Shown here: positions 1 through 9,290 of the stretch, one piece after another
How positions within the stretch are numbered: the stretch's first letter is position 1
Layout of the letters: the number at the start of each line of letters is the position of its first letter
Assembly (NCBI RefSeq): GCF_003970675.1
Contig: NZ_CP034562.1
Location: 1,240,001 to 1,304,000, forward strand
Reading direction: 5' to 3'
Length of the DNA stretch: 64,000 bases
Source: Flammeovirga pectinis
GTDB lineage: Bacteria > Bacteroidota > Bacteroidia > Cytophagales > Flammeovirgaceae
Translations under genes and position numbers: made by a program
Notes under the pieces: generated by a model
The model's input: only the letters and a program-made list of their open reading frames with translations
What the model was told of the DNA's origin: nothing
Databases searched by the model: none

Positions 1-1
1 C

Positions 2-733
2 GGAATGCGTCAAGGGTTTGAGACACACAGACGTAGAATGCCGTATTGCATGGGTACTTTGTATTGGCAATTAGACGATTGTTGGCCTGCCGCTTCGTGG
101 TCGTCAATTGATTATTATGGAGAGTGGAAAGCATTACATTATGCTGTAGAAAGAGCGTTTAGACCTCAAATATTATCCTCAGATATAGAAGGAGAACAAC
201 TAAAAGTGTGGTTAGTAAACGATGAATGGTCGCCAAGAAAATCAACTTTAGAAGTAGAGTGGAGAACTTTTAAAGGAGAGACTTTAGCAACAAAACGCTA
301 CCCAATAGAAATTAGAGGTAACGAAAGTAAAGTTGTATTAGAAACATCACTTACAGAAATTTTAGGCCGAAAATCTACTTTAAAAGAAAGAAAAGGAATG
401 TATATGATTTTACGTTCTGTGGAAGAATCTGGGCGTAATGATGCGCATAATTATGCATTCTTTGTTAAACCTAAAGATCAGCAATTACCACAAGCCACAA
501 TTAGTACAGATGTTATAGAAGAAGATGGTCAGCTTTTTATAAAATTATCATCTGATGTATTTACAGAGAGTGTAGCCTTAACTATCGAAGGAGATGCAGT
601 AGCTCATTTTTCTGATAATTATTTCCATTTACCTACAAAAATGGAGAAATACATAACAGTAACACGTACAGAGTTGACAGCTACCGAACTAAAGAAAGTA
701 CTAACTGTTAAGTGCCTAAATAATTTAAAATAA
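2..733 (+). CDS. GH2 beta-mannosidase, C-terminal part (5' end outside window)
   Basis: The frame is open from the first bases of the window, so this is the last ~243 residues of a longer protein. The segment beginning MPYCMGTLYWQLDDCWP and continuing through SWSSIDYYGEWKALHY is the hallmark end of the TIM barrel in GH2 beta-mannosidases, followed by the Ig-like C-terminal domains typical of the family. Such enzymes release beta-linked mannose from the non-reducing end of mannosides; they usually run to 800-900 residues, so most of the protein, including the catalytic acid region, lies upstream. A GH125 alpha-mannosidase gene follows after 22 bp on the same strand with no terminator between them, which suggests one operon for mannoside breakdown. 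The family call is firm; substrate specificity is inferred from family only. Confidence 0.88.
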   Translation, partial: GMRQGFETHRRRMPYCMGTLYWQLDDCWPAASWSSIDYYGEWKALHYAVERAFRPQILSSDIEGEQLKVWLVNDEWSPRKSTLEVEWRTFKGETLATKRYPIEIRGNESKVVLETSLTEILGRKSTLKERKGMYMILRSVEESGRNDAHNYAFFVKPKDQQLPQATISTDVIEEDGQLFIKLSSDVFTESVALTIEGDAVAHFSDNYFHLPTKMEKYITVTRTELTATELKKVLTVKCLNNLK

Positions 734-755
734 CTACCCCTTATCATATACTAAA

Positions 756-2183
756 ATGCAACGCAGAGATTTTATTAAAACAACAGGCGTATTTGCTTCT
801 GGTCTAACAATGGCCGGAGGAAGTACATTAGCTTCAGACTTATTAAAAGATAAATTTACATCGTACCGACCTGCCGTTGGAGAACGCAAGTTTACATCTA
901 AAGCAGTAGAAAAAGTAATTAAACAAGTGGCCAAAAAAATTGGCGACGATGAGTTACGTTGGATGTTTGTAAACTGTTATCCAAATACTTTAGATACCAC
1001 AGTAGAATTTACAATGAATGGTGATAGACCAGATACATTTGTAATAACTGGAGATATTCCTGCAATGTGGCTAAGAGATTCAACTGCTCAAGTTTGGCCT
1101 TATTTACCTTTGGCAAACGATGATGACGATTTAAAGTTGATGATAAAAGGTTTGGTTAACCGTCAGGCAGCTTGTGTTTTATTAGATCCTTATGCAAATG
1201 CATTTGAGAAAGACCCGACAGTAAAATCTAAATGGGCAAAAACGGATATTACAGACATGAAACCAGGAACGCACGAGCGTAAATGGGAAATTGATTCTCT
1301 ATGTTATGCTGTTCGTTTAGCAAATGGGTATTGGAAAAAAACAGGAGATGCATCTATTTTTGATGAAACTTGGCAGAAATCGACAAGGTTAATTGTCAAA
1401 ACTTTTAAAGAGCAACAAAGAAAAGATGGAGTAGGACCTTATACATTTTCAAGAGTAACTCAAAAGTATGAGGATACAATGGCCAATTGGGGAGCTGGTG
1501 CTTCTATGAAAACATGCGGTTTGATTGTTTCATCATTCAGACCTTCTGATGATTCTACTTTACTTCCATTTTTAATCCCATCAAATTATTTTGCAGTTGC
1601 TTCTTTAATGCAGTTGGCAGATATCTACGCAAACGTTGTAAAAGACAATGCCTTTGCAGACGAGTGTATCGCTTTAGCGGAAGAGGTAAAAGCTGCTCTT
1701 AAAAAGTATGCAGTAAAAGAGCATTTAGATTTTGGAGAGATTTTACCTTTTGAGGTAGACGGTTATGGTAATCAGTATTTTATGGACGATGCCAATGTAC
1801 CGAGTTTATTATCAATGCCTTATTTAGATTGTATGGATGTAAATGATCCTCTTTACCAAGCTACGCGTAAGTTTGTTTGGAGTGAAAGTAATCCTTACTT
1901 CTTTAAAGGTAAATTTGAAGGAATTGGTGGCCCTCACGTTGGTCTTGATTATGTGTGGCCAATGTCCATCATTCAGAAAGGCTTAACTTCTCAGGATCCT
2001 GAAGAAATGAAATGGTGTTTAGATCAGTTAAAAGCAACACATGCAGATACTGGTTTTATGCACGAATCTTTCCATAAAGATGATCCTAAAAAATATACAC
2101 GTTCTTGGTTTGCTTGGACAAATACACTCTTTGGAGAGCTAGTGTATAAAGTTTATCAGCAACACCCTGAGTTATTAAAATAA
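756..2183 (+). CDS. GH125 exo-alpha-1,6-mannosidase
   Basis: 475 residues, the usual length for GH125 (metal-independent alpha-mannosidase). The N-terminus MQRRDFIKTTGVFASG is a twin-arginine type signal (RRDFIK), so export in a folded state is likely. Family blocks visible: DIPAMWLRDSTAQVWPYLPL near residue 90, KWEIDSLCYAVRLANGYW near 170 (its Asp matches the family's general acid), MDDANVPSLLSMPYL, GPHVGLDYVWPMS, and MHESFHKDD followed by SWFAWTNTLFGELV at the C-terminus (the Glu matches the proposed general base). GH125 enzymes remove alpha-1,6-linked mannose from N-glycans and yeast-type mannan. It sits between a GH2 beta-mannosidase and a CBM9-like gene. Catalytic residue assignments are by analogy with characterised members. 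Confidence 0.93.
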   Translation: MQRRDFIKTTGVFASGLTMAGGSTLASDLLKDKFTSYRPAVGERKFTSKAVEKVIKQVAKKIGDDELRWMFVNCYPNTLDTTVEFTMNGDRPDTFVITGDIPAMWLRDSTAQVWPYLPLANDDDDLKLMIKGLVNRQAACVLLDPYANAFEKDPTVKSKWAKTDITDMKPGTHERKWEIDSLCYAVRLANGYWKKTGDASIFDETWQKSTRLIVKTFKEQQRKDGVGPYTFSRVTQKYEDTMANWGAGASMKTCGLIVSSFRPSDDSTLLPFLIPSNYFAVASLMQLADIYANVVKDNAFADECIALAEEVKAALKKYAVKEHLDFGEILPFEVDGYGNQYFMDDANVPSLLSMPYLDCMDVNDPLYQATRKFVWSESNPYFFKGKFEGIGGPHVGLDYVWPMSIIQKGLTSQDPEEMKWCLDQLKATHADTGFMHESFHKDDPKKYTRSWFAWTNTLFGELVYKVYQQHPELLK

Positions 2184-2255
2184 AAAGTAAGGCGTAATTT
2201 CTTGAGGTATCTACTACATCAGAAGTTACGCTTTGTACTATTATACTTTTACAGA

Positions 2256-3341
2256 ATGAGATTACTATCAACATTATTTATCTTAACTTTTTTTAGTCCA
2301 TCTTATGGGCAAGAATACCCTACGCCAGAAAGTTACCTGTGCTATAAATCAACTAAACCAATTAATGTTGACGGTATTATAGACGAAAAAGATTGGCAAA
2401 AAGCCGAATGGACTGACTTATTTGTGGATATAGAAGGAGATAAAAAACCTTTACCAAAATACAAAACAAGAGCTAAAATGCTTTGGGATGATGAGTATTT
2501 ATATATTTCAGCAGAACTTCACGAACCTAATTTGTGGAGTACAATTACAGAGAGAGATGCTGTGATTTATCATGATAACGACTTTGAGGTATTTATTAAT
2601 CCTAATCCATCATCGCAAATGTATTATGAGTTTGAAATGAACTTGTTAAACACTGTATGGGATTTAATAATGACAAAACCGTATAGAGATGGTGGTTCTT
2701 ACATGAACTCTTGGCATATAGATGGTTTAAAATCTGCAGTTAAAATGTACGGTACTTTAAACGATCCGTCTGATGTAGATGAGAAATGGACTTTAGAAAT
2801 TGCTTTTCCTTGGAAAGTTATCGGGCAAGAAAAACCTACTTTAATTTATCCTAAAGAAGGCAAAAGGTGGAGAATTAATTTTTCTAGAGTGAATTGGGAT
2901 TTAGATGTTGAAAACGGTAAGTATGTAAAACATATAGACCCAGATACAGGTAAGCCAGCCGCTGAATACAATTGGGTATGGTCTGCACAAGGAGAAATTG
3001 CCATGCACATGCCAGAACAATGGGGTTACATTCAATTTACTGAAAATAAAGTAGGTAATAAAAAGAAGATTGATGTCTCTGAAACAGAAGGAGAACGTTT
3101 ACATCGTCAGCTTTTTGATATTTATAGATTACAGAAAAAATATTGGTATGAACACAGAGTCTATGCCAAAACTTTTGATGAACTCGGTTGGAAAACAATC
3201 ATGAAATATAATTCCGAAGAACTACAACCTGAGCTAAATCAAGTAGCAGGTGGTTTTGAGGTTGTTTTAACAGTACCACAAGAAGATAAAATTTACGTGG
3301 TACGTCATGATAGTTCATCAGATGTAATCTCAATTAAATAA
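2256..3341 (+). CDS. Secreted carbohydrate-binding family 9-like protein
   Basis: 361 residues from the ATG at 2256. An upstream TTG at 2202 keeps the frame open, but the ATG begins a clean signal peptide (MRLLSTLFILTFFSPSYGQ), so I chose it. Residues ~35-250 resemble the CBM9-like fold of DOMON/CBM9 proteins: VDGIIDEKDWQKAEW, the strand pattern around MLWDDEYLYISAELHEP, and DNDFEVFINPNP are characteristic. The remaining ~110 residues form a charged tail common in Bacteroidota members. No catalytic residues are recognisable; the role is probably glycan binding in the periplasm or at the surface. It lies 72 bp after the GH125 gene and 27 bp before the next hydrolase-like gene, on the same strand, so it is probably part of the same transcript. 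Confidence 0.8.
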   Translation: MRLLSTLFILTFFSPSYGQEYPTPESYLCYKSTKPINVDGIIDEKDWQKAEWTDLFVDIEGDKKPLPKYKTRAKMLWDDEYLYISAELHEPNLWSTITERDAVIYHDNDFEVFINPNPSSQMYYEFEMNLLNTVWDLIMTKPYRDGGSYMNSWHIDGLKSAVKMYGTLNDPSDVDEKWTLEIAFPWKVIGQEKPTLIYPKEGKRWRINFSRVNWDLDVENGKYVKHIDPDTGKPAAEYNWVWSAQGEIAMHMPEQWGYIQFTENKVGNKKKIDVSETEGERLHRQLFDIYRLQKKYWYEHRVYAKTFDELGWKTIMKYNSEELQPELNQVAGGFEVVLTVPQEDKIYVVRHDSSSDVISIK

Positions 3342-3368
3342 ATAAAAACACGCATAAAATTATATATA

Positions 3369-4442
3369 ATGGACAAAAGAGAATTTTTAAAAATATCTGG
3401 TCTAGCCGCTACAGGAATGATGGTTGGACTTCCTTTATTTGGCAAATCAACAAAATTACCAAAACGTTGGATGTGGTTACATGCTCACGACGATTGGACG
3501 GATGCGAAATGGGAAGAAAAATTAGATCAGCTAAAAGAAATAGATATTCAAGGTGTGCTATTAGGAGGGAATAAAGCTACTTTCGAGAGAATGTACCCAC
3601 TTTTAAAAGCAAGAGATATAGAAATGCATGCTTGGATGTGGACGCTAAATAGAAATGGCGACGAGGAAGCTAAAAAACATCCAGAATGGTATACTATAAG
3701 TGGTGATGGTAGATCTTGTTCAGAATATCACCCTTACGTAGATTATTACCAATGGGTTTGCCCGTCTCAAGAACCAGTACAAGAACACATTATTAAACAA
3801 GCTGTTGAGTTAGCAAAAATTGATGGAGTAAAAGGAGTGCATTTAGATTATGTACGTTTCTCTGATGTAATTTTAGCATCGTCTTTACAACCGCTTTATG
3901 GTATTGTTCAAGATAAAGAATATCCAGAGTGGGATTTCTGTTATTGCCAAACGTGTAGAGACAAGTTTTTACATGAAACAGGGACAGATATTTACGAAGT
4001 AAAAGACCCAACAGCATCAGAAGAATGGAGGCAATTTAGATACGATGCAGTAACGCACCTTGTGGATAGAATCTACGATGCTGTGCATAAGGAAGGTAAA
4101 ATGTTGTCAGCAGCTGTTTTTCCTTACCCAGAACTAGCACGAAAAATTTGTCGTCAATCATGGGACGACTTTAAACTAGATATGGTATTCCCAATGGTTT
4201 ATAATAGCTTTTATGAAGAACCAACAGAGTGGATTAAGTTTGCCGTAGAACAAGGAGTGAAAGATCTAAAACAAAAGTATAAAGAGCCATTATTTACAGG
4301 TTTGTATACTCCAGCTTTACCTAATGAAGAGGATGTTGTAGAAGCCATTAAACTGTCTAAAAAAGGAGGAGCAAAGGGTTTTGCAATTTTTGATTTAGGA
4401 GGAATGAAAGCACCACATTGGAATGCTTTAAAGAAAATATAA
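3369..4442 (+). CDS. GHL10-type putative glycoside hydrolase (TIM barrel)
   Basis: 357 residues. The N-terminus MDKREFLKISGLAATGMMVG looks like a Tat-type signal with KR in place of RR (KREFLK). The body resembles the glycosyl hydrolase-like 10 group: an opening WMWLHAHDDWT strand, GVLLGGN, HAWMWTLNR, and GVKGVHLDYVRFSD, where the LDYVRF strand is the most diagnostic piece. A cysteine pair in FCYCQTCRDKF could bind metal or form disulfides. GHL10 proteins are predicted, mostly uncharacterised hydrolases on polysaccharide or envelope glycans, so the reaction is unknown. It is the last gene before a hairpin terminator and closes the run that starts with the GH2 gene. Confidence 0.72.
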   Translation: MDKREFLKISGLAATGMMVGLPLFGKSTKLPKRWMWLHAHDDWTDAKWEEKLDQLKEIDIQGVLLGGNKATFERMYPLLKARDIEMHAWMWTLNRNGDEEAKKHPEWYTISGDGRSCSEYHPYVDYYQWVCPSQEPVQEHIIKQAVELAKIDGVKGVHLDYVRFSDVILASSLQPLYGIVQDKEYPEWDFCYCQTCRDKFLHETGTDIYEVKDPTASEEWRQFRYDAVTHLVDRIYDAVHKEGKMLSAAVFPYPELARKICRQSWDDFKLDMVFPMVYNSFYEEPTEWIKFAVEQGVKDLKQKYKEPLFTGLYTPALPNEEDVVEAIKLSKKGGAKGFAIFDLGGMKAPHWNALKKI

Positions 4443-4455
4443 TTTTTTGATAAAG

Positions 4456-4504
4456 AGTACTCTAGCGTATTTAATCAAATGATAAGTTAGAGTGCTTTTT
4501 TATT
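4456..4504 (+). terminator. Rho-independent terminator
   Basis: An 11-bp stem (AGTACTCTAGC at 4456-4466 with GTTAGAGTGCT at 4486-4496, two G-T wobbles) is followed directly by a T run. It ends the GH2-GH125-CBM9-GHL10 run. Confidence 0.7.
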
Positions 4505-4675
4505 TACTTACTAGCTGAAAACTACCTGTATTAATGTGTTTTTGAAGACTTTTATCATCTTCAGGATTGATAAAAAAAGATAAATTTGTTATCAATATTC
4601 AATAAATTACTGTATTACATATTTCTGTTAGAACTTAACAATTCAGAATGTGGCAATACTCTTTTAAAGTAGCAG

Positions 4676-5515
4676 ATGAAAAATACTATAATCTTACTAT
4701 TCCTATTATTAGGAGGATCAATTATTACACAAGCACAAGATAAAAGCATTAACATGATGAGTTTCAACATTAGGATGAATACGCCTAATGATGGAGAAAA
4801 TGCATGGCCAAACCGTAAAGATTGGGTTGCTGATGTTATAAAATTTAATAAAGTAGATATACTAGGTACACAAGAAGTTCTTTTAGGTCAGTTAAATGAT
4901 TTAAAGAAGAGTTTACCAGAAATGACTGCCATTGGTGTAGGTAGAGATGATGGGAAAGAAGGTGGAGAATTTTCTTCTATTTTCTTTAATACCCATAAAT
5001 TTAAATTAATTGATTCTGGTACATTTTGGCTATCAGAAACACCAGAAAAACCAAGTAAAGGGTGGGATGCTGCTTTACCAAGAGTTTGTACTTGGGTAAA
5101 ATTAAAGCACAAAGCATCTAAAAGAACACTTGTTGTAATGAACACACATTACGACCATATGGGGGCTGAAGCTAGAGTTCAGTCGTCTAAGTTGATTAGT
5201 AAAAAAGCACAAGAAATGGCAGAGAATGGTAAAGTTCCTGTTGTTTTAATGGGAGATTTAAACAGTATTCCAACTTCTGCTGCAGTACTAGAGTTACAAG
5301 GTGTTTTCCAAGATACGAGACCTTTGTCTCTATTAGCTCCGTTAGGACCTACGGGGACTTTCCAAGCATTTGATTACAACAGCGATTTAATAGATCAGAT
5401 AGATTATATAATGGTGCACGGCTACTTTAAAGTAGTTAGATATGCACATATTACGGAAGCAAGAGATCATAAATTCCCTTCAGATCACCTTCCAGTTTTT
5501 GTAGAATTACAATAA
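4676..5515 (+). CDS. Exported endonuclease/exonuclease/phosphatase (EEP) family protein
   Basis: 279 residues with a signal peptide (MKNTIILLFLLLGGSIITQAQ). EEP-fold motifs appear in order: MSFNIRMNTPNDGENAW, DILGTQEV (metal-binding Glu), NTHYDHMG (Asn-His), MGDLNSIP (Asp and Asn), and the terminal DHKFPSDHLPVFVEL with the catalytic SDHLP His. Exported Bacteroidota members near glycoside hydrolase genes are thought to act on phosphodiester or phosphomonoester groups on glycans or lipids, but the substrate cannot be read from sequence. The stop is 9 bp before the GH97 start, so the two are probably co-transcribed. A TAAATTTG element (4581-4588) resembles a Bacteroidota -7 box about 90 bp upstream, but no matching -33 element was seen. 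Confidence 0.88.
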   Translation: MKNTIILLFLLLGGSIITQAQDKSINMMSFNIRMNTPNDGENAWPNRKDWVADVIKFNKVDILGTQEVLLGQLNDLKKSLPEMTAIGVGRDDGKEGGEFSSIFFNTHKFKLIDSGTFWLSETPEKPSKGWDAALPRVCTWVKLKHKASKRTLVVMNTHYDHMGAEARVQSSKLISKKAQEMAENGKVPVVLMGDLNSIPTSAAVLELQGVFQDTRPLSLLAPLGPTGTFQAFDYNSDLIDQIDYIMVHGYFKVVRYAHITEARDHKFPSDHLPVFVELQ

Positions 5516-5524
5516 TATTAGAGT

Positions 5525-7557
5525 ATGAAAAACTATATAAACCTAAGTATTGCTATAATTTTTAGCATGTGCATGTTTTCATGTACACCAACTTATTTAA
5601 CATCAACATCTCCGGATGAGACATTAACTTTAGAATTTGATTTAGACAAAGAAGGTAAACCTTGGTATAAATTAACTTGGGCAGGGGAGTCTATCATAGA
5701 ACAATCTTATTTAGGATTTGATATCAAAGGACAAGAACCTTTATCAAGTAATTTTGAGGTAATTGGAGAATTAAGAAATACCTTAAACCAAACTTGGGAA
5801 CAACCTTGGGGGAGAACAAAAAAGTGGTTGATCATCATAATGAATTAACCGTATCCTTGCAGGAAAAAGATGGTTTAAAAAGAAAGCTAAATATCATTTT
5901 CAGAATCTTTAATAATGGTATGGCTTTTCGTTATGAGTTTCCTAAACAAGAAAATCTATCAGATTTTGTGATTATGGATGAGAAATCTCAATTTAATTTC
6001 TCTAACAACCATGAAGCTTGGTGGATTTGGGCAGATTATGATACCTATGAAAAACTGTACAACCATACAACGATAGATTCTGCAACTTGGGTAGCAACTC
6101 CAGTAACGTTTAAAACGGCGAACAATCATTATATCAGTATTCATGAAGCAGCCTTGACAGATTATGCAGGGATGACTTTAAAAATGAGAGAAGATGGGAA
6201 ATTCAGCTACGAGTCTGCATTAGTACCTTGGGCAAATGGTGATAAAGTAAGAACATCTGCACCTTCAAAAACACCTTGGAGAACAATTCAAGTAGGACAT
6301 CAAGCGGCTGATCTTGTAAATTCTAATATGATTTTAAACCTTAATGAACCATCTAAAATAGAAGATACTTCTTGGATTAAACCAATGCAGTATATCGGAA
6401 TTTGGTGGGAATTTCATATCGGAACAAAAGAATGGAAAGAAGGACCGCGACAAGGAGCAACAACCAAGTCTGCTAAGAAGTATATTGATTTTGCAGCCAA
6501 CCACAATATTGGTGGTGTAGTTGTAGAAGGATGGAATTCTGGTTGGGACAAATGGGGACAAAAGGACGCGTTTGACCATATCACTCCTGCAAAAGGTTAC
6601 GACTTAGAAGAAGTTGCTAAATATGCAGCAGACAATAATGTATCTTTAATAATGCATAATGAAACGGGTGGAGATATTCCATCTTATGAAAAATATATGG
6701 ATCAGGCTTTTAAGTTATATCAAAAGCTAGGTATTCATGCATTAAAAACGGGTTATGCAGGGGGTATTTTTCCTAGAGGAGAACATCATCATGGTCAGTT
6801 TATGGTTAATCATTACAGACATGTTGTAGAGATGGCCGCTAAATATGAAATTGTTTTAGATGCTCATGAGCCAATTAAGCCAACAGGTATAAGAAGAACA
6901 TGGCCAAACATGATGACGCGTGAAGGAGTAAAAGGTATGGAATGGAACGGTTGGAGTGATGGTAACCCACCAAATCATACATTAATTTTACCTTTTACAA
7001 GAATGTTAGGCGGACCACTTGATTATACGCCAGGAATCTTTGACGTAAAGTATGAAAACTCTCCAAATAGAGTAGCTTGGAATACTACAGCAGAGATAAT
7101 GAACGAAGCTAGAGTACATACTACTTTAGTAAAACAATTAGCGTTATCAATAATCTTGTATAGTCCACTTCAAATGGCTTCGGACTTAGTAGAAAACTAT
7201 GAGAAGGAGCTTAAAGCCTTTAAATTCTTAGAATCTTCTACTGCAGATTGGGACGAGAGTATCATGTTAAATGGTAAGATTGGTCAGTTTGCAATTACAG
7301 CAAGAAAAAAAGGAACAGAATGGTTGTTAGGTGCAGCAACAGACGAAACAGGCAGAGCAGTAAGTATAAGCCTTGATTTCTTAGAACCTAACAAAGTATA
7401 TAAAGCAACAATTTATGCAGATGCTCCAGGTAGTACTTATCTGTTAGCACCAACTAAATATGTTGTAACAGAAAAAAATGTAACGTCTACAGAAGCATTG
7501 TTAATTCAAATGAATTCTGGTGGTGGTACAGCAATCCACTTTGAGGTGTTGCAATAA
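5525..7557 (+). pseudogene. GH97 glycosidase lipoprotein, interrupted by a -1 frameshift
   Basis: Two overlapping frames together encode one GH97 (SusB-type) enzyme. The first (5525-5848) starts with a lipoprotein signal (lipobox ending MFSC, Cys20) and carries the N-terminal beta-sandwich up to TWEQPWG. The second continues with GENKKVVDHHNEL through the TIM barrel to 7557. The switch falls in a run of five G at 5808-5812; one more G would restore a single product of about 677 residues, normal for GH97. Key features survive: KTGYAGG carries Gly where retaining members have the nucleophile Asp, pointing to the inverting alpha-glucosidase type; DAHEPIKPTG and REGVKGMEW hold the expected catalytic Glu residues. 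It may be a true mutation, a sequencing error, or slippage on the G run. It follows the EEP gene by 9 bp. Confidence 0.85.
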
Positions 7558-7583
7558 GTAAGTTAGCTTTCTAACTTTGGGAG

Positions 7584-7621
7584 AGAGGTTGTTTTAGGAT
7601 ACTAAGACAACCTCTTTTTTG
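7584..7621 (+). terminator. Rho-independent terminator after GH97
   Basis: A 9-bp perfect stem, AGAGGTTGT (7584-7592) with ACAACCTCT (7607-7615), is followed by a run of T. Confidence 0.8.
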
Positions 7622-7815
7622 CTTTAAAACTACTTATTCTTTAAATTTTTGAGAGAAAATTTAATCCATTTCTATCAATAAATGTTGTGTATATTGTTAT
7701 TGATATTTATTAGCAAAATACAGTTTTTAATTATAAAAGTCCTATTGAATTAGATTGATATTTGTATTGTCAAATAAAAAGTAAGCGACCTATTTTATTA
7801 ACAAACTGAACTGAT

Positions 7816-9237
7816 ATGAACAATAAAATTTCACTGTTTTCACTATTAATCATCGTACTTAATATATTAACTCATCAAAATTTAAGAGCAAAAGATTATG
7901 TTTTGAAGGAAGTAAAAGTTTTTAAGGATCTTAAGAGCTGGAAAACAGGTTGGGGAGACTTAGATGGTAATGATTACCCCAAAAAGGATGACATAATTGT
8001 ATTAGATTGGGGAGCTGATTTAACAATTGGATTTACATTTTCTTCAGAATTAAAAGGAGTATATTTAAAAGTAGTAAATGGTAATAAAACAGGCACTAAT
8101 ATTTCCATTGGGAATAAATCAGAGGTTACATTAAAGTTTCTGGATTCATATACTCATGAGAGGATGAATATTAATGTTGATGAAGGAAGTAAGTTAATAG
8201 TTGATGGCACGTTAAAAATTGATTCAAATGCATCAACTATCAAAGTAAAAGACGGTATCCTAGAGTGCGAAGATGCATTATTTGGTTCAGGAGCTTCGGC
8301 TGTTACAATTGATATCTTTGAAGAAGGAAGCTTTAATATTAATAATGGAGGTGATTTAAAAATTATTAATTATTCTGGATTGGTAATTAATATTGATGGA
8401 GAATTAAATATTGATGGAGAACTATATATAAATGGAGCTCCAACAATAAATATAAATAAAAAATCAGAAACAAAGTATGGGAAATTAAATATCAATAAAG
8501 ACTTTGTAGTAACCTGTGATGGAGCTGTTACTTTTAAGATCTCTGGACATGTATCTGTAGAGGGAAATTGTTTAATTGAAAAAAATAAAATAAGGTATCT
8601 GCATAATGATCCTATTGTTGAATACTGCGATTCGAATAAAAAATATTTTTGCAAAAAAATTGATGATGGAGATTGGGACCTCCCAGTATCCCTAACTTAC
8701 TTTAAAGGACAGCAAACCTCTAATGGAAACCTTTTGATTTGGGAAACTGCTTCTGAACAAAATTCAAGTCATTTTGAAGTTCAATCTTCTAATAACAAAG
8801 TAAATTGGAAGACAATTAGTAGAGTAGAAGCTGGAGGAAACAGTAATGTTACTTTAAAATATGAATTTTTGGATGCGAACTATTCTGGTAAATATTATAG
8901 GTTGGTTCAGCATGATTTCGATGGTAAAACAGAGTATTTTGGTATTGTTACTTTTGCAGATACCGAAAATAGTTTTCAATGTAAAGCGTATCCTTCGCTA
9001 CTAACCAATGGGTCTAATTTGACATTAGAGATTCAAGGAGCGGATGGAAATAACCCAATTGTTGGCGTATTTTATTCTACAACAGGTAGAGTGTTATCTC
9101 ATGATATTGTATTGAACAATGCAGAGGGAAATATTATCACTTCTTATAAAGTACCAAATGCATTACAGAAAGGGGTTTATATTCTAAAAATTTCTAACGG
9201 AAGAAATACCTCTAGCAATAAAATTGTTATTGAATAG
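7816..9237 (+). CDS. Secreted repeat protein with T9SS sorting domain
   Basis: 473 residues: a signal peptide (residues 1-25), a region of ~270 residues of short, Asn/Ile/Gly-rich beta-strand turns (INIDGELNIDGELYINGAP, KYGKLNINKD) suggesting a beta-solenoid, then the common Bacteroidota module LPVSLTYFKGQQ...NGNLLIWETASEQNSSHFEVQ ending YYRLVQHDFDGK, and a C-terminal ~80-residue type A sorting domain (KAYPSLLTNGSNLTLEI ... KGVYILKISNGRNTSSNKIVIE). The tail implies export by the type IX system and attachment to, or release from, the surface. No enzymatic motif is visible, so function is unknown; an adhesin or surface-layer role is possible. It stands alone between terminators. Confidence 0.8.
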   Translation: MNNKISLFSLLIIVLNILTHQNLRAKDYVLKEVKVFKDLKSWKTGWGDLDGNDYPKKDDIIVLDWGADLTIGFTFSSELKGVYLKVVNGNKTGTNISIGNKSEVTLKFLDSYTHERMNINVDEGSKLIVDGTLKIDSNASTIKVKDGILECEDALFGSGASAVTIDIFEEGSFNINNGGDLKIINYSGLVINIDGELNIDGELYINGAPTININKKSETKYGKLNINKDFVVTCDGAVTFKISGHVSVEGNCLIEKNKIRYLHNDPIVEYCDSNKKYFCKKIDDGDWDLPVSLTYFKGQQTSNGNLLIWETASEQNSSHFEVQSSNNKVNWKTISRVEAGGNSNVTLKYEFLDANYSGKYYRLVQHDFDGKTEYFGIVTFADTENSFQCKAYPSLLTNGSNLTLEIQGADGNNPIVGVFYSTTGRVLSHDIVLNNAEGNIITSYKVPNALQKGVYILKISNGRNTSSNKIVIE

Positions 9238-9246
9238 TAATTAAAC

Positions 9247-9286
9247 AAAAAGGTCAAACTAGTTTGTTCTAGATTGACCTTCTTTA
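9247..9286. terminator. Bidirectional terminator
   Basis: AAGGTCAA (9250-9257) pairs with TTGACCTT (9274-9281), with A-rich and T-rich flanks. It serves the T9SS gene on + and the acyltransferase on -. Confidence 0.6.
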
Positions 9287-9290
9287 TAAT

